Source: Woeseiaceae bacterium (GTDB lineage Bacteria > Pseudomonadota > Gammaproteobacteria > Steroidobacterales > Woeseiaceae). From it: DNA of 64,000 bases. A model generated the notes under the pieces. The model was not told the DNA's origin. It ran no database searches and was given only the letters and a program-made list of their open reading frames with translations. Positions 1-8,290 of this stretch are shown here, piece by piece (positions within the stretch are counted from its first letter, which is position 1; each line of letters starts with the position of its first letter). The position numbers and the translations under genes were made by a program. The DNA lies in the NCBI GenBank assembly GCA_028279985.1, contig JANQMR010000020.1, forward strand, positions 1-64,000, read 5' to 3'.

Positions 1-153
1 CTCGACCAACCTCGCATCGCCGATCTGGCAACAACGACTTCTGAATACGACTGTCCTAGTTGACCGCTGTTGACCGTTGACCCTGTAGTGTGACTGTCCG
101 ATATGACCCTACCTGACCAGTTAGCGTGCCTGTCCTATTTCGTACGACCCGGC

Positions 154-2094
154 TCACGCGTCCAGCAGTGCCGTGAGGATCCCGGCGGCGAGCGCAAGGC
201 CGACGAACAAGGCCAGCGCCCCCCAGAAGTAGGCATTGCGCCGCTCGGCGCGGGTGGGCGGGTCGACCAGGTAGTTCTCCAGTTCGCCGCTGTCCACCAA
301 GCGTTGGTATTCCAGCGGCCGTTCCTTCTTGAAGCGCGGCAACGACATCTTGCCGGTGAAAATCACGATGTCCATAGGAAACGCATCGGGCCTCAGATGC
401 GTGTGGAAGAAGTGGAAAAAGAAGATGAATCCGGTTGCGAGTAGCGCCTCTTCGCTGTGCACGATGTAGGCGGCGTTCAGCGCCCAGCCGGGCACGAAAT
501 TCGTGAACCAGACCGGCCACCATAACATCAGGCCGGATACGCCGATCATCGTCACGCCCCAGAACACGGCAAGGTAGTCGAACTTCTCGATGTAGTTCCA
601 GCGGTCTCCCTCGGGAGAATCGCCCAAATACAGAAAGTGCTTGAGGTTCGCGAATAGGTCCGCGAAGTCCTTCGGCTGCGGCACCATCGAGTTCGGCCCC
701 CAGAACATGCCGCGCTCGCGGCGAACCACCGCGCGCATGAAGATCTGCCCGAAATGATAAGCCGCGTAAGCGAAGGTGCCGACCGCGGCGATCCGGTGGA
801 TGATACGCGCGGATTCCAGCCCGCCCATCAGGCTGATGAGCTGTACCGCCCAGGCCGTGTCGTCGAAACGCAGCGGCAGACCCGTCAGCGCCAGCAACAG
901 GAAAGTCACGATGACGACGACATGCAGCCAGATGTTGCCGCTGGAGAAGCGTTTGACGTATTGATCGGAATGGCTGCCCTCGCTCTCGTACTCGCCGCGC
1001 AACACGCCGACGACGGTCCGCTGCAACCACAGGGCATCGTGAATACCGAAGAAACCGAACACCGTCAACAACAGTCCGAGCATCAGAATCCAGATCACGT
1101 ACACGACAAAATTGTCGTCCGGGTCGGTCGGGTCGTTGTGAGGATCGAAACTGACGAAGGAAGCGGTGATCGCCTCGTGACACTTGCCGCAGGTAGCCAG
1201 CAGGTTGTCGGGGTGCACGCTGGACTCGGGATGATCCCCGGGCAGATTGCGATGCGGCGTATGACAGTCGGCGCAATCCGCCGAGCGCGCCATACCCAGG
1301 TTGACGGCCTTGCCGTGGAAACCCTCGCCGAAGGTCCGGCGTTCTTCCTCGTGACAGTCACCACAGTCGTCGGGCGCCGCCACCCTGCGGCCCTCCAGGT
1401 CGATTTGCGCCGCATCGTGCGGCGCATGGCAATCGACACAGACGGGTCCGGTTTCGTCGCCCGCGTGCCATACCGCACCATGCGCGCTGCCGACTCGCCA
1501 GGCTTCGTAGACCAGCACGTGGCAACTACCGCACATCTGCGGCGAGCGCTCGTGCGAGGTCTGATCGCGCGAAACCTCCGCGCCGAGTATGCCGTGTGCA
1601 CCATGGCAGTCGCTGCAGCTCGCCGAGTCGATCAACCCGGACACGAGCAGGCCCTTGCCGTGCTCACTGGTCAGGTACGCTTCGATCAGCGAGTTCGGCT
1701 CGTCGTGACAGGCACCGCAGTTCTGGATCTGGTTGACCGGAGACACGGCCGAGGCAAGGTCTGCGACCTCGTGAATCCGATGCGGATCGCCGTGACAATC
1801 GGCGCAAACCGTTTCCCCGGCATGCACGCTGCGGCCGATCTCACGATGCGGCCGGCGATGACAGTCGGCGCAGCTCTCGGCATCGGTCAGCGGCTCGAGA
1901 TCGAGGTCGTCGTGTTCCGGAGGTACGTTGGTATGACAATCGCCGCACAACAGGTCGGGATGCGCCGGCGACTCCAGGCTCACGTCTTCGTGGCATTCCG
2001 CGCAGTTCTCTTCCTGCGCAGCCGCTGACATCGCAAACGCCGTCAAGGCGAGGGTGGTGAGCAGGCGAACGGCGATGCTTGCATTGGTTCCCAT
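154..2094 (-). CDS. 11-heme cytochrome c fused to membrane cytochrome b (CbcL-like quinone:cytochrome oxidoreductase)
   Basis: 646 aa. A signal peptide (residues 1-26, ending AMSAAAQ) is followed by about 290 residues with eleven CxxCH heme motifs (CAECH, CGDCH, CADCH twice, CGACH, CSDCH, CGSCH, CVDCH, CGDCH, CADCH, CGKCH). The rest is a multi-helix membrane domain resembling the cytochrome b of formate dehydrogenase/thiosulfate reductase. Known relatives with a periplasmic multiheme arm plus an FdnI/HydC-type b domain, such as Geobacter CbcL, pass electrons between the quinone pool and periplasmic cytochromes. I infer the same role here, feeding or draining the divergent MtrCAB conduit. It is the last gene of a minus-strand group of four. 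The family-level call is secure; direction of electron flow is not determined by sequence. Confidence 0.82.
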   Translation of the reverse strand: MGTNASIAVRLLTTLALTAFAMSAAAQEENCAECHEDVSLESPAHPDLLCGDCHTNVPPEHDDLDLEPLTDAESCADCHRRPHREIGRSVHAGETVCADCHGDPHRIHEVADLASAVSPVNQIQNCGACHDEPNSLIEAYLTSEHGKGLLVSGLIDSASCSDCHGAHGILGAEVSRDQTSHERSPQMCGSCHVLVYEAWRVGSAHGAVWHAGDETGPVCVDCHAPHDAAQIDLEGRRVAAPDDCGDCHEEERRTFGEGFHGKAVNLGMARSADCADCHTPHRNLPGDHPESSVHPDNLLATCGKCHEAITASFVSFDPHNDPTDPDDNFVVYVIWILMLGLLLTVFGFFGIHDALWLQRTVVGVLRGEYESEGSHSDQYVKRFSSGNIWLHVVVIVTFLLLALTGLPLRFDDTAWAVQLISLMGGLESARIIHRIAAVGTFAYAAYHFGQIFMRAVVRRERGMFWGPNSMVPQPKDFADLFANLKHFLYLGDSPEGDRWNYIEKFDYLAVFWGVTMIGVSGLMLWWPVWFTNFVPGWALNAAYIVHSEEALLATGFIFFFHFFHTHLRPDAFPMDIVIFTGKMSLPRFKKERPLEYQRLVDSGELENYLVDPPTRAERRNAYFWGALALFVGLALAAGILTALLDA

Positions 2095-2154
2095 CGTTAT
2101 GAAGCCTGCTCGTCTATCGTTGTATTTGTTGTTGTATTTATTGGCGGCGGCCGA

Positions 2155-3438
2155 TCACGCCGCCTGCGCCATCGCATGCCCGTCGTGGACACGCTGGCGC
2201 ATCTCCTCGCGCAGGCAATTCACGCTGCTGAAGAATTCCCGCATGATCATGACCCAGAGATAGTGCCCCCTTTCGGTCAACGTCAGGCGACCCTCGCTTT
2301 CTTTGACGGCCCCGATCGTCTGCAAGGCCGCCAACTCCGGCCACAGCCGCCGTCTGAATCGCCCGCCGAACTGTTCTTCGGCAACCGCGAGGTCCAGGCT
2401 GCCGCCGAACAGCAGCATCAGCAGGTAGTAACGCATCCGCTCACGTTCGTTCATCGCCTGCCGAAACACCGTTCCGGTTTTTCCTTCGCCGATCAGGCGC
2501 CGGTACTGCGCGAGCGAAAAGGTACTGGCGTACAAGGTACCGTCGAGATAACTGAATGCGCCGCTGCCGAGCCCGACGTACTCGTCCCGGTCGACGATGT
2601 ACTCGTCGCCCATCCCGTCCTTGCGTGAGAAACACCACGACGACGACCGGGAGTATCCGGCGCCCAGCATCCGCCCGGCGATGATCTCGTAGTAACGGCG
2701 CTCATTGGCGTAACTCACGTCGCCCATGGTCTTGCGCATCGCCTTGCGCGTGCCGCTAGCCGTCATCAGCGGATAAAACGACACCTGCTCCGCGCCGATT
2801 TCATCGACGAGTATGTCGAGATCGCGTCTGAGCATCGCCTCGGTCTGATGCGGCAGATTGAAGATCATGTCCACGTTCAGCGTATCGAAGCTGCCTTGCA
2901 CGCGCTTGAGCCTGCGCCGGATGTCCGCGCCGCTGCCGTACTTGTCGAAGCGCTCCATCTCCCGCAGCAAACCATCGTCGAAGCTTTGCACACCGACCGA
3001 AAGCCGGTTGATTCCGGCGTCGCGAAGCCTGTCCATCGCATCCTTGCCGAGATGGTCGGGGTTCGTCTCGATCGAAACTTCGCCGAGGGGATGTCGCCTG
3101 CGCAGAAGCTCGATGGTCTCGAAGATTTCCTCGGGCAGGACGGTCGGGGTGCCACCGCCGAAGTACACCTCGTCGTGACGATACCCGCGGTCGGCGACCG
3201 TCTCGATCTCGCGTCTCAGACACTCGAAGTACCGTGTTGCGGGGCCCTGCTTGAACTGGACGCGATGAAAGGAACAAAACGGGCACAGCACGTTGCAGTA
3301 CGGCACGTGCAGGTACAACATGTAGAGCCGCCCCGGCGCCGGATCGGGCAGGCGCGCCCCTGCCGGCGCCTCGGAAAAATCGAGAATCCGGCGGCTGAAG
3401 CGCCTGATCAACCAGCCCAGCGCTGCGTCAACGGCCAC
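2155..3438 (-). CDS. HemN/HemW-family radical SAM protein
   Basis: 427 aa. The radical SAM cluster motif CNVLCPFC lies near residues 49-56 after LYLHVPYC, followed by the family hallmarks FGGGTPT and ETNPDHL and by GVQSFDD. These place it with oxygen-independent coproporphyrinogen oxidase HemN, heme chaperone HemW and the HutW/ChuW heme enzymes; sequence alone does not separate them. Lying 60 bp upstream of an 11-heme cytochrome, it probably serves heme supply or heme handling for this island. The start is GTG at 3438, inside a 14-bp tandem duplication, so the exact start is uncertain. Confidence 0.8.
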   Translation of the reverse strand: MAVDAALGWLIRRFSRRILDFSEAPAGARLPDPAPGRLYMLYLHVPYCNVLCPFCSFHRVQFKQGPATRYFECLRREIETVADRGYRHDEVYFGGGTPTVLPEEIFETIELLRRRHPLGEVSIETNPDHLGKDAMDRLRDAGINRLSVGVQSFDDGLLREMERFDKYGSGADIRRRLKRVQGSFDTLNVDMIFNLPHQTEAMLRRDLDILVDEIGAEQVSFYPLMTASGTRKAMRKTMGDVSYANERRYYEIIAGRMLGAGYSRSSSWCFSRKDGMGDEYIVDRDEYVGLGSGAFSYLDGTLYASTFSLAQYRRLIGEGKTGTVFRQAMNERERMRYYLLMLLFGGSLDLAVAEEQFGGRFRRRLWPELAALQTIGAVKESEGRLTLTERGHYLWVMIMREFFSSVNCLREEMRQRVHDGHAMAQAA

Positions 3439-3508
3439 GGTCTATTCCCCACGGTCTATTCCCCTAGAGAACCTCTGCAAGAGAGCCTCTGCAAGGGAGC
3501 TTTTGCAT
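3437..3508. repeat. Two adjacent short tandem repeats at a gene start
   Basis: ACGGTCTATTCCCC occurs twice in tandem (3437-3450, 3451-3464) and covers the start codon of the radical SAM gene. Three 14-bp copies of a GAGAACCTCTGCAA-like unit follow (3467-3480, 3481-3494, 3495-3508). A closely related 14-bp unit recurs at 55937. Confidence 0.85.
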
Positions 3509-3524
3509 AAGTCTGGCGCGCTCC

Positions 3525-3929
3525 CTAACCCGCGTATAGCGGCCCGATATCCATGTAGATCTTGTAGTCCGCAATCCGCCCGTCCTGCAACTCGAACACG
3601 TCGGCGAACGGCAGCGTGATCCTGCTGCCGTCGTGGCGCGTGTAGGTGACGTCACCCTCGACGAACAGCGTCGACCCGCCGCTTGCCGATGCAATCAGCA
3701 AGTGTTCGAGCCCGGCAATGGAGTCGAAAAAAGCCTGCACCGCCTCTTTAATCGCAGCACGGCCCTCCACGGCGGGCGCGGACCCGAAACGAAAGCGCGC
3801 CGACTCGGTCAGGTACCCCAGGAATCGTTCGGTATCTTTCGCGTCGATCGCGGCGAACAGTCCCGCAAGCATCGTGTCCGGCAACTGCTCCGAACCAACC
3901 GCCGATTCATCTGCGGCCGATTCGCTCAC
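3525..3929 (-). CDS. NTF2-like/SnoaL-like small protein
   Basis: 134 aa. The pattern fits the cone-shaped NTF2-like fold: a helix with FAAIDAKDTERFLGYL, then strands with GRAAIKEAVQAFF, FVEGDVTYTR and FADVFELQDGRIADYKIYMD. This fold covers enzymes such as ketosteroid isomerases and many ligand-binding proteins, so no reaction can be named. Its ATG overlaps the stop of the upstream cytochrome gene (ATGA), suggesting translational coupling with the cytochrome operon. No signal peptide is seen. Confidence 0.7.
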   Translation of the reverse strand: MSESAADESAVGSEQLPDTMLAGLFAAIDAKDTERFLGYLTESARFRFGSAPAVEGRAAIKEAVQAFFDSIAGLEHLLIASASGGSTLFVEGDVTYTRHDGSRITLPFADVFELQDGRIADYKIYMDIGPLYAG

Positions 3930-4531
3930 TGCTGACTCGCGTAGTAATGCAGCAAGGCTTCGACCTCTCCCTCGGTCAAGGGATCCATCGCCTTTTTTTT
4001 CGCTCTAGGCTGTTCGCGTTCGCCCGAAGCAAACTCGGCGAAGCTCGTTCGCATGTAACCCATCCACTGCCCGGCCAGGATACCGGCTTCGTCTTCCGGA
4101 TTAGAGCCGCCGTCGCTATGGCAGCGCGCACAGGCTTTGTCGTGAATCGCCTCGCCCTGCGCGGCGAGATCGGCGTCGAAGGCTTGTTTTGCCGGTACGA
4201 AAGGCAAGACCGCATAGTGTTCGGCAATCGCTTCTATCTGCTCGTCGCTGAAGTCCTGAACGAGGTCGCACATGTCCGTCGCTGCGCGATCGGTGTCGCC
4301 CTGCCGGTATTCGGTCTTCGCACAGGGACGCGCGCGGTCCCGATAAACGTAAAGCGCTTCGGAGTGCGTGAAAGCATCGATGCCGGCAATGGTCGGCATG
4401 TCGTCCCACTGACTGACGCCGTCGTCACCGTGACAGTCGTTACAGTCCGCAATGATCGCGTCGAAATCGGCTACGGCGGCTCCGGCCGCCAACAGCGCCG
4501 CGAACGTAGCTATGCTTCTTACCGTTTTCAT
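3926..4531 (-). CDS. Diheme cytochrome c (c4/c553-like)
   Basis: 201 aa. A signal peptide (MKTVRSIATFAALLAAGAAVA) precedes two class I-type heme sites, CNDCH near residue 35 and CARCH near residue 120. Each half has the typical small cytochrome c layout, and the protein ends with an ALLHYYASQQ helix. I chose the start at 4531 because it opens the signal peptide; the frame stays open further upstream but without coding character. First gene of the minus-strand group, divergent from mtrC. Likely a soluble periplasmic electron shuttle between the multiheme proteins; the specific partner is inferred. Confidence 0.8.
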   Translation of the reverse strand: MKTVRSIATFAALLAAGAAVADFDAIIADCNDCHGDDGVSQWDDMPTIAGIDAFTHSEALYVYRDRARPCAKTEYRQGDTDRAATDMCDLVQDFSDEQIEAIAEHYAVLPFVPAKQAFDADLAAQGEAIHDKACARCHSDGGSNPEDEAGILAGQWMGYMRTSFAEFASGEREQPRAKKKAMDPLTEGEVEALLHYYASQQ

Positions 4532-4559
4532 TACGAGGTTCTCAATTACGAGGTCCTTC
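4530..4559. repeat. 15-bp duplication at the cytochrome c start codon
   Basis: ATTACGAGGTTCTCA (4530-4544) is followed by ATTACGAGGTCCTTC (4545-4559). The first copy includes bases of the ATG of the diheme cytochrome gene. Confidence 0.8.
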
Positions 4560-4660
4560 TGATACCGGCTCGATGCTTCGGGGTATCGATAATGCATTCC
4601 ATTCGCATTTGCCGATTCACACCGAACCGATCTTGCTGTCGATGAATGACAGCGGCCACT

Positions 4661-4734
4661 GCGATCAAGCACCGCGATTAACCGCTGCGATCAACGCTGT
4701 AGTCAACGCCGTGATCAACGCTGTAATCAATGAT
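4661..4734. repeat. 12-bp tandem array, about six copies
   Basis: Degenerate units of the type GCGATCAACGCT: 4661-4673, 4674-4686, 4687-4698, 4699-4710, 4711-4722, 4723-4734. It lies upstream of the minus-strand cytochrome operon. Confidence 0.85.
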
Positions 4735-4828
4735 AGCCGAAATTCTCCATGCAACCTGCGCAGTCCGGATAGGTAGTTACCGAGGTAAGAATCGCGACCC
4801 GCATTTGCTTAAATCCTGTACAAGTCTA

Positions 4829-4952
4829 GTGTCTTGTCCAGCCAATCACTGGCCGTATCGGTGTGGATTTTTGTGACTGGCAAGACGCGGCGACGAGTCA
4901 TAGCAGGGCTATGGCGAGGAACCGCAACCCAGTGATTGGCGGGACAAGACAC
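4829..4952. mobile_element. MITE-like or large palindromic repeat element
   Basis: A 124-bp unit with 24-bp terminal inverted repeats (4829-4852 and 4929-4952) that differ at one base; the ends read GTGTCTTGTCC and GGACAAGACAC. An inner hairpin, CATAGC-AGG-GCTATG, lies at 4899-4913. No coding capacity and no clear target-site duplication. It resembles non-autonomous repeat elements; a distant relative appears near 55971-56155. Confidence 0.6.
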
Positions 4953-5028
4953 TGGAACCGCTCAAAGCCGAGGCGGCATCGCATACCGGATTGCCGACGA
5001 CAGGTCACGACGCCAGGGGGAACGACAA

Positions 5029-7269
5029 ATGATTGAGCGGGGAGCCAGACCAGTTCTCTTGTCGGCATTTGCGGCGGCCTTTCTTTGGGGTTGCGAAGGC
5101 GGCGACGGCGCCGCCGGACCGGCCGGACCACAGGGCCCCGCGGGGCCGGCCGGACCTCCAGGCCCTCAGGGGCCAAGCAGCGCCGTACCCGTTATGTCGG
5201 CCGACGGAATCAATGCCGTCATAAGCAGTGTCGACGTGCCGGCGGGAGGCGGCGCGCCGACCGTCGAACTGACGTTGACCAACGATCTCGATCAAGGTCT
5301 GACCGGTTTGCCGGCCGGCAACATCCGTTTTCTGATCGCGCAGCTCACACCGGGCGCCGACGGCGGTTCCAGTGAATGGCAGGCCTACATCACACGCGCC
5401 GACGGCGGCGTGGCCGACGCCCAGGCCACGACCGAAACGGCGACAGCGGGCGCTTATGTCGACCGCGGCGATGGCACCTATCAGTACACGTTCGCACGGG
5501 ACCTCACCGCGTATCCGGCCGGGCCGGTTTTCGACGCGAACAAGACCCATCGCGTCGGCATCGAGATCCGCACCAACAGCGGCGGCTTTCTGCCCGGCAA
5601 CATCCCGTCCAACAACGCGCCGTACGATTTCGTGCCGGCCGGCGGCGACCCGACGTTTACACGGGCCATCGTCGACAACGACACCTGTAACGCCTGCCAC
5701 GACAACCTGGAGCTCCACGGTGAGGCGCGTTTCGACATCGACTACTGCGTGCAATGCCACAATCCCCATTCGATCGACGGCAACACGGCAAACGAAGCCT
5801 GGGGCGGCTCGGTGGACATGTCGGTCATGATTCACAAGATCCACTACGGCGAGAATCTCGCCAACGGCTATTTCGTGTTCGGCTTCCGCGACATCCTGCA
5901 CGACTACTCGGATGTCGTGTTCTCGCAGGACGTCAGGAATTGCACCACCTGTCACGAAGAATCCGATACGAATACCCCCGACGCCAGCAACTGGCGCACC
6001 GTCGTCAACCGGAACACCTGCGGCACCTGCCACGACGACATCGACTGGGATGCCGGCGACCACCCGGGCGGCGCGGTATTCCCCGACGACACACAGTGCG
6101 CCGATTGCCATGGACCGGACTCGACGGTGACCGACGCCGACGGCCGGTTGCTGACGGTCGAGGAACGACACCGACTCTTCGACCAGGAGGCCGCGGAGAA
6201 CTTCCAGTTCAACATCGAAAGCGTGTCGAACACGGCGCCCGGCGAAAACCCGGTGGTAGCGATCTCGGTCACCAATCCCAACGACGGCAGCCGGTACGAC
6301 CTGCACAACGATCCCGCCTTCACCGAATGCACGAGCTTCACCAGCCGCCTGGCGGTCGGCATCAACTGGAGCACGACCGACTTCACCAATACCGGCAGCG
6401 GCAGCGATCCCGCGCAACCGATTTCGATGAACCCGCTGACGGCCTGTTTCGGCGCCTCGGTCAACGACGGCAACAACGTCTTCACGGTGACGTCGCCGAT
6501 GCCGATTCCGCCGGGCACAACGGGTACCGCCGCGATCACGATCGACGGCCATCCGTCGGCCAACATCGACGGCGTGGATACGAGTATCGCGGTCGAGAAC
6601 GTGATCAGCTACGCGGGCATCACCGACGCCACGCCGGCGCCGAGACGGAATGCGGTCGATATCGACAAGTGTGACGACTGCCACAACGACCTGTCGGTGC
6701 ACGGCAAAAACCGCACGGGCAACATCGAAGTCTGCGCGACCTGCCACAACCCGAATGCCACCGACATCCGTCGCCGCTTGCCGCCCTGTTCGGACGAACT
6801 CGGCGGCGACGACGTGCCGGTGGACATGAAATACATGATCCACGCGCTGCACGCCGGGGGCGACACGGGCGTTGCCTACGAGGTCTGCGGATTCCGCAAC
6901 AGCGTGCATGTCTACGACTTCACCTACCCGGGCCGGCTGAACAACTGCGAGGGCTGCCACGAGCCGGGCGGTTACTATCCGGTGGACCCGAACGAGGTGC
7001 TGGGCACGACGGTGGACGTCGGCGCGGACCGGGCTTCGCCCACCGACGATACGGTGATCTCGCCGAACACGGCCGTGTGCTCGAGCTGTCACGTCTCGGA
7101 GCTCGCGAAACAGCACATGATTCAAAACGGGGGTGACTTCAACGCCGGCAAGGCGGCCGACAGCTCACTCGTATCTGCGGGCGTCGAGACCTGTGAACTC
7201 TGCCATGGCCCGGGACGTTCTTCGGACGTGAGGACCGTACACGGCATCGGCGAGTTCCAGTTCAACTAG
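5029..7269 (+). CDS. mtrC: Decaheme surface lipoprotein cytochrome, OmcA/MtrC family
   Basis: 746 aa. Lipoprotein signal with lipobox LWGC (Cys22). It is followed at once by a collagen-like Gly-Pro-rich stretch (about residues 27-50), then two halves each with a beta domain and five CxxCH motifs: CNACH, CVQCH, CTTCH, CGTCH, CADCH and CDDCH, CATCH, CEGCH, CSSCH, CELCH. Ten hemes and this pentaheme-by-two layout match OmcA/MtrC proteins, which sit on the outer surface and exchange electrons with minerals or shuttles. The start at 5029 is chosen for the GGGGG ribosome site 8-14 bases upstream and the signal peptide. First gene of mtrC-mtrA-mtrB, the same order as in Shewanella. Confidence 0.93.
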   Translation: MIERGARPVLLSAFAAAFLWGCEGGDGAAGPAGPQGPAGPAGPPGPQGPSSAVPVMSADGINAVISSVDVPAGGGAPTVELTLTNDLDQGLTGLPAGNIRFLIAQLTPGADGGSSEWQAYITRADGGVADAQATTETATAGAYVDRGDGTYQYTFARDLTAYPAGPVFDANKTHRVGIEIRTNSGGFLPGNIPSNNAPYDFVPAGGDPTFTRAIVDNDTCNACHDNLELHGEARFDIDYCVQCHNPHSIDGNTANEAWGGSVDMSVMIHKIHYGENLANGYFVFGFRDILHDYSDVVFSQDVRNCTTCHEESDTNTPDASNWRTVVNRNTCGTCHDDIDWDAGDHPGGAVFPDDTQCADCHGPDSTVTDADGRLLTVEERHRLFDQEAAENFQFNIESVSNTAPGENPVVAISVTNPNDGSRYDLHNDPAFTECTSFTSRLAVGINWSTTDFTNTGSGSDPAQPISMNPLTACFGASVNDGNNVFTVTSPMPIPPGTTGTAAITIDGHPSANIDGVDTSIAVENVISYAGITDATPAPRRNAVDIDKCDDCHNDLSVHGKNRTGNIEVCATCHNPNATDIRRRLPPCSDELGGDDVPVDMKYMIHALHAGGDTGVAYEVCGFRNSVHVYDFTYPGRLNNCEGCHEPGGYYPVDPNEVLGTTVDVGADRASPTDDTVISPNTAVCSSCHVSELAKQHMIQNGGDFNAGKAADSSLVSAGVETCELCHGPGRSSDVRTVHGIGEFQFN

Positions 7270-7285
7270 GGCCGGGTTTTCGACG

Positions 7286-8206
7286 ATGAGGCTCGCTGTA
7301 TCGGCCGCAAGCCTGGCCCTGCTGGCACTCGTCGTTGCGGGGTCGGCCGGCGGCCAGGAATCCGAGTACACCCGCAAGGGCGCGGACACCTGCCTGTCCT
7401 GCCATGAGGAGCAGACCACGTTGGCCTTGTTCCGCGGTAAACACGCGGTGCCTTCGGATCCGCGCAGCCCTTTCGGCCATGGCCAGTTGCAGTGTGAAGC
7501 CTGCCACGGCCCCGGCGGCCCGCACTCAGGGCGGGTGCGACGGGGCCAGGAGCGGCCGCCGATCATCGGCTTTGGCAACGACAAGCCGACTCCGGTCGCG
7601 CAGCAAAACGCCATGTGTTTGACCTGCCACGACGGCGACATGGGTTTCGGCTGGCAGAACGATGCGCACGCCGGCGGTGAGGTCGCGTGTGCGGATTGTC
7701 ACGTCAGTCACACGGGAAGCGATCCAGTGCTAAAAACATCCACGCAGCCGGAGCAGTGCTACGAGTGCCACGTGCAGACCAAGACCCGGATGCGAAAGGC
7801 CTTTACCCACCCGCTCACCGACGGCAAGATGGATTGTTCGAGCTGCCACGCCGTACACGGCGACGCCGTCGACAGCGATCTGCTGCACGTAACGATCAAC
7901 GACACCTGCCAAACCTGTCATGCCGAGCTGCGCGGCCCCTTTCTCTGGGAACACGCGCCGGTGAGCGAAGACTGCGGTCTGTGCCACGCGCCGCACGGCT
8001 CGAATCATCCCGGCCTCTTGAGCAAACGGGGGCCGCTGTTGTGCCAGAGTTGTCACTCGCAAAGCGGTCATCCGAGTTTTGCCTTCGAAAGCGACGGGCT
8101 GGCGTCGGAGATGCCTTCACAATATCTGCTGGGCCAGAACTGCATGAACTGCCATTCGCAGGTGCACGGCTCGAATCACCCCTCCGGATCGGGACTGATG
8201 CGGTGA
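7286..8206 (+). CDS. mtrA: Periplasmic decaheme cytochrome, MtrA/DmsE family
   Basis: 306 aa. Signal peptide (about residues 1-24, ending AGSAGGQ) and ten CxxCH motifs: CLSCH, CEACH, CLTCH, CADCH, CYECH, CSSCH, CQTCH, CGLCH, CQSCH, CMNCH. Length and heme count match MtrA/DmsE/PioA, the cytochrome that threads through the outer-membrane barrel and joins periplasm to the surface cytochrome. It starts 16 bases after mtrC and is followed by mtrB. PioA/MtoA homologues run the same conduit inward for iron oxidation, but having an MtrC partner favours the MtrCAB type. Confidence 0.93.
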   Translation: MRLAVSAASLALLALVVAGSAGGQESEYTRKGADTCLSCHEEQTTLALFRGKHAVPSDPRSPFGHGQLQCEACHGPGGPHSGRVRRGQERPPIIGFGNDKPTPVAQQNAMCLTCHDGDMGFGWQNDAHAGGEVACADCHVSHTGSDPVLKTSTQPEQCYECHVQTKTRMRKAFTHPLTDGKMDCSSCHAVHGDAVDSDLLHVTINDTCQTCHAELRGPFLWEHAPVSEDCGLCHAPHGSNHPGLLSKRGPLLCQSCHSQSGHPSFAFESDGLASEMPSQYLLGQNCMNCHSQVHGSNHPSGSGLMR

Positions 8207-8224
8207 CGGTGCCCCAGACGCATC

Positions 8225-8290
8225 GACGATGAATTAACGATGAATTGACGATGAATTGACGATGAATCGATAATGAACCGGCAATGAAAC
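8225..8290. repeat. Six 11-bp tandem copies running into the mtrB start codon
   Basis: Units GACGATGAATT, AACGATGAATT, GACGATGAATT, GACGATGAATC, GATAATGAACC, GGCAATGAAAC fill 8225-8290. Every unit contains ATGAA, and the ATG of the last unit (8284) is the mtrB start, so the array multiplies start-codon-like triplets in different frames. Confidence 0.9.

Larger units (their letters stand above)
4532..5028. other. Divergent intergenic region between the two cytochrome operons
   Basis: About 500 bp with no credible gene. It holds a 15-bp duplication at its left end, a 12-bp tandem array (4661-4734) and a 124-bp inverted-repeat element (4829-4952). Promoters for both cytochrome transcripts should lie here, but I could not assign convincing -35/-10 boxes. 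Confidence 0.7.

Noticed and set aside
1..153. Possible gene at the left edge
   Set aside because: Only short Arg-rich frames and degenerate TTGACCG-type repeats; nothing supportable.
56..1276. 406-aa Arg-rich frame on the minus strand, and many similar frames
   Set aside because: It overlaps the multiheme cytochrome gene out of frame; Arg/Pro/Ala-rich content with no motif is typical of shadow frames in GC-rich DNA.
5005..7125. Long frame opposite mtrC
   Set aside because: Val/Arg-rich antisense shadow of a decaheme gene whose ten CxxCH motifs prove the plus strand.
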